DNA from: Bacteroidales bacterium UBA3389
Lineage (GTDB): Bacteria > Bacteroidota > Bacteroidia > Bacteroidales > P3
DNA length: 6,691 nt
Assembly: GCA_002358835.1 (NCBI GenBank)
Contig: DEPP01000065.1
Span: 1-6,691, forward strand
Reading direction: 5' to 3'
The translations under genes were made by a program, and so were the position numbers. Positions within the stretch are counted from its first letter, which is position 1. Every line of letters starts with the position of its first letter. The notes under the pieces are model-generated. The model searched no databases. It was given only the letters and a program-made list of their open reading frames with translations, and was not told the origin of the DNA. Of this stretch, positions 6,405-6,691 are shown piece after piece.

Positions 6405-6449
6405 TTAACAGCAAAAAGTGAACAAAGTTCGAAATCTCATATCGTCTCA

Positions 6450-6533
6450 AATGAAACAAAGAAACAATTTTCTAAAATCAAGATTCAGCGGACTGAAATC
6501 AAGAAAGAATTTACTGAAATCAAGAAAGAAAAA
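6450..6533 (+). repeat. 21-nt tandem repeat, about four units
   Basis: Units start at 6450, 6471, 6492 and 6513. The last two share an exact 18-nt block (6492-6509 = 6513-6530, core ACTGAAATCAAGAAAGAA). The first matches the unit at 6492 at 17 of 21 positions; the second is degenerate (12 of 21) but keeps AAAATCAAGATT. The array lies between the divergent SIMPL and glyA promoters. A unit of 21 nt is both two DNA helical turns and seven codons, so it could be a phased binding array or decayed or real coding repeats. Confidence 0.75.
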
Positions 6534-6567
6534 AAACATAACAAAGGCTCAATCCGAAATAATTTTA

Positions 6568-6575
6568 TACCTTTG
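6568..6575 (+). promoter_or_regulatory. glyA -7 promoter element
   Basis: TACCTTTG matches the Bacteroidota -7 consensus exactly, 28 nt before the glyA start codon. The predicted transcription start is near 6582, with a leader of about 20 nt. No TTTG or TTG box is present at the usual -33 distance, which suggests activator help or a tolerant promoter; the 21-nt repeats end 34 nt upstream of this box. Confidence 0.65.
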
Positions 6576-6603
6576 CACTTTTATTAAAAAACACATTTTA
6601 GTT

Positions 6604-6691
6604 ATGACAAGAGATACACAAATCTTTGACCTTATACAAAAGGAAAGAGAGCGACAAACAAAAGGAATCGAATTGATTGCTTCTGAAAACT
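6604..6691 (+). CDS. glyA: serine hydroxymethyltransferase, N-terminal fragment
   Basis: The first 29 codons of a gene that runs off the window. The protein begins MTRDTQIFDLIQKERERQ and continues to IELIASEN, the conserved N-terminal signature of the PLP-dependent enzyme that interconverts serine and glycine and charges tetrahydrofolate with a one-carbon unit. The Asp-x-x-(Phe/Leu)-Ile-x-x-Glu-x-x-Arg-Gln spacing before IELIASEN is typical of GlyA. This ATG fits the family start and lies about 20 nt after the predicted transcription start. The same frame stays open upstream without a stop to ATG 6451 (and back to 6409), which would add 51 basic residues, but that extension crosses the promoter and is unlikely to be translated. 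Confidence 0.93.
   Translation, partial: MTRDTQIFDLIQKERERQTKGIELIASEN

Larger units (their letters stand above)
6327..6603. other. divergent intergenic region, SIMPL gene / glyA
   Basis: This region of nearly 280 nt holds the SIMPL promoter (6371-6404), the 21-nt tandem repeat (6450-6533) and the glyA -7 box (6568-6575). The stretch 6405-6449 shows nothing recognisable. No RNA gene or terminator is seen. Short open frames across the repeats exist in two frames, but neither has a convincing start signal. Confidence 0.6.

Noticed and set aside
6450..6533. CRISPR array
   Set aside because: The units are contiguous 21-mers with no unique spacers, only about four copies, and no cas genes are nearby.
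6393..6587. 64-codon TTG-started frame with TEIKKEF heptads in front of glyA
   Set aside because: It has a weak start and no promoter of its own on the plus strand, and it runs through the glyA -7 box. The heptads follow from the 21-nt DNA repeat.
1..6691. Mobile element, defence island or biosynthetic cluster
   Set aside because: No transposase, integrase, phage or plasmid gene and no terminal repeats with duplications were seen; the gene content is housekeeping.

Overview
This AT-rich window comes from a bacterial chromosome, most likely from the phylum Bacteroidota (probably Bacteroidales). Four things support this. Three divergent or leading promoters carry TAnnTTTG -7 boxes, two of them with a TTTG/TTG -33 box at a suitable distance. 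None of the start codons has a recognisable Shine-Dalgarno sequence. The 330-aa class II aldolase is of the kind usual in that phylum. A small DUF6913-like protein sits directly upstream of dapA. The species cannot be named from the sequence alone.

Layout. (1) 41-160: an initiator tRNA-Met(CAT) with encoded CCA and a strong intrinsic terminator. (2) 161-409: an AT-rich intergenic stretch with no credible gene but with nested inverted repeats. (3) 410-2911, minus strand: a three-gene operon, DUF6913-like protein > dapA (4-hydroxy-tetrahydrodipicolinate synthase) > fba (class II fructose-bisphosphate aldolase), closed by an intrinsic terminator just beyond fba. (4) 2912-3034: a divergent promoter region. 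(5) 3035-5618, plus strand: a two-gene operon of a membrane sensor histidine kinase and hemW (radical-SAM haem chaperone), 4 nt apart. (6) 5619-6326, minus strand: a membrane-anchored SIMPL/DUF541 protein whose stop codon abuts the hemW stop with no spacer. (7) 6327-6603: a divergent intergenic region with 21-nt tandem repeats. (8) 6604-6691, plus strand: the beginning of glyA (serine hydroxymethyltransferase), cut by the window edge.

Most of the genes are core metabolism and housekeeping: translation initiation, lysine/peptidoglycan precursor synthesis, glycolysis, haem delivery and one-carbon metabolism. I see no mobile element, CRISPR array, toxin-antitoxin or defence system, and no convincing new multi-gene system. 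The least explained signal is in the non-coding DNA. A 21-nt-periodic motif built on ATCAAGA occurs as three or four tandem units before glyA, and the pair ATCAAGATT-N12-ATCAAGAAA recurs in reverse orientation in the intergenic region near the other end of the window. Other points worth a second look are a D-loop irregularity in the initiator tRNA, a DapA that lacks the E. coli lysine-feedback residues, and a zero-gap tail-to-tail gene junction with a hairpin inside coding sequence.
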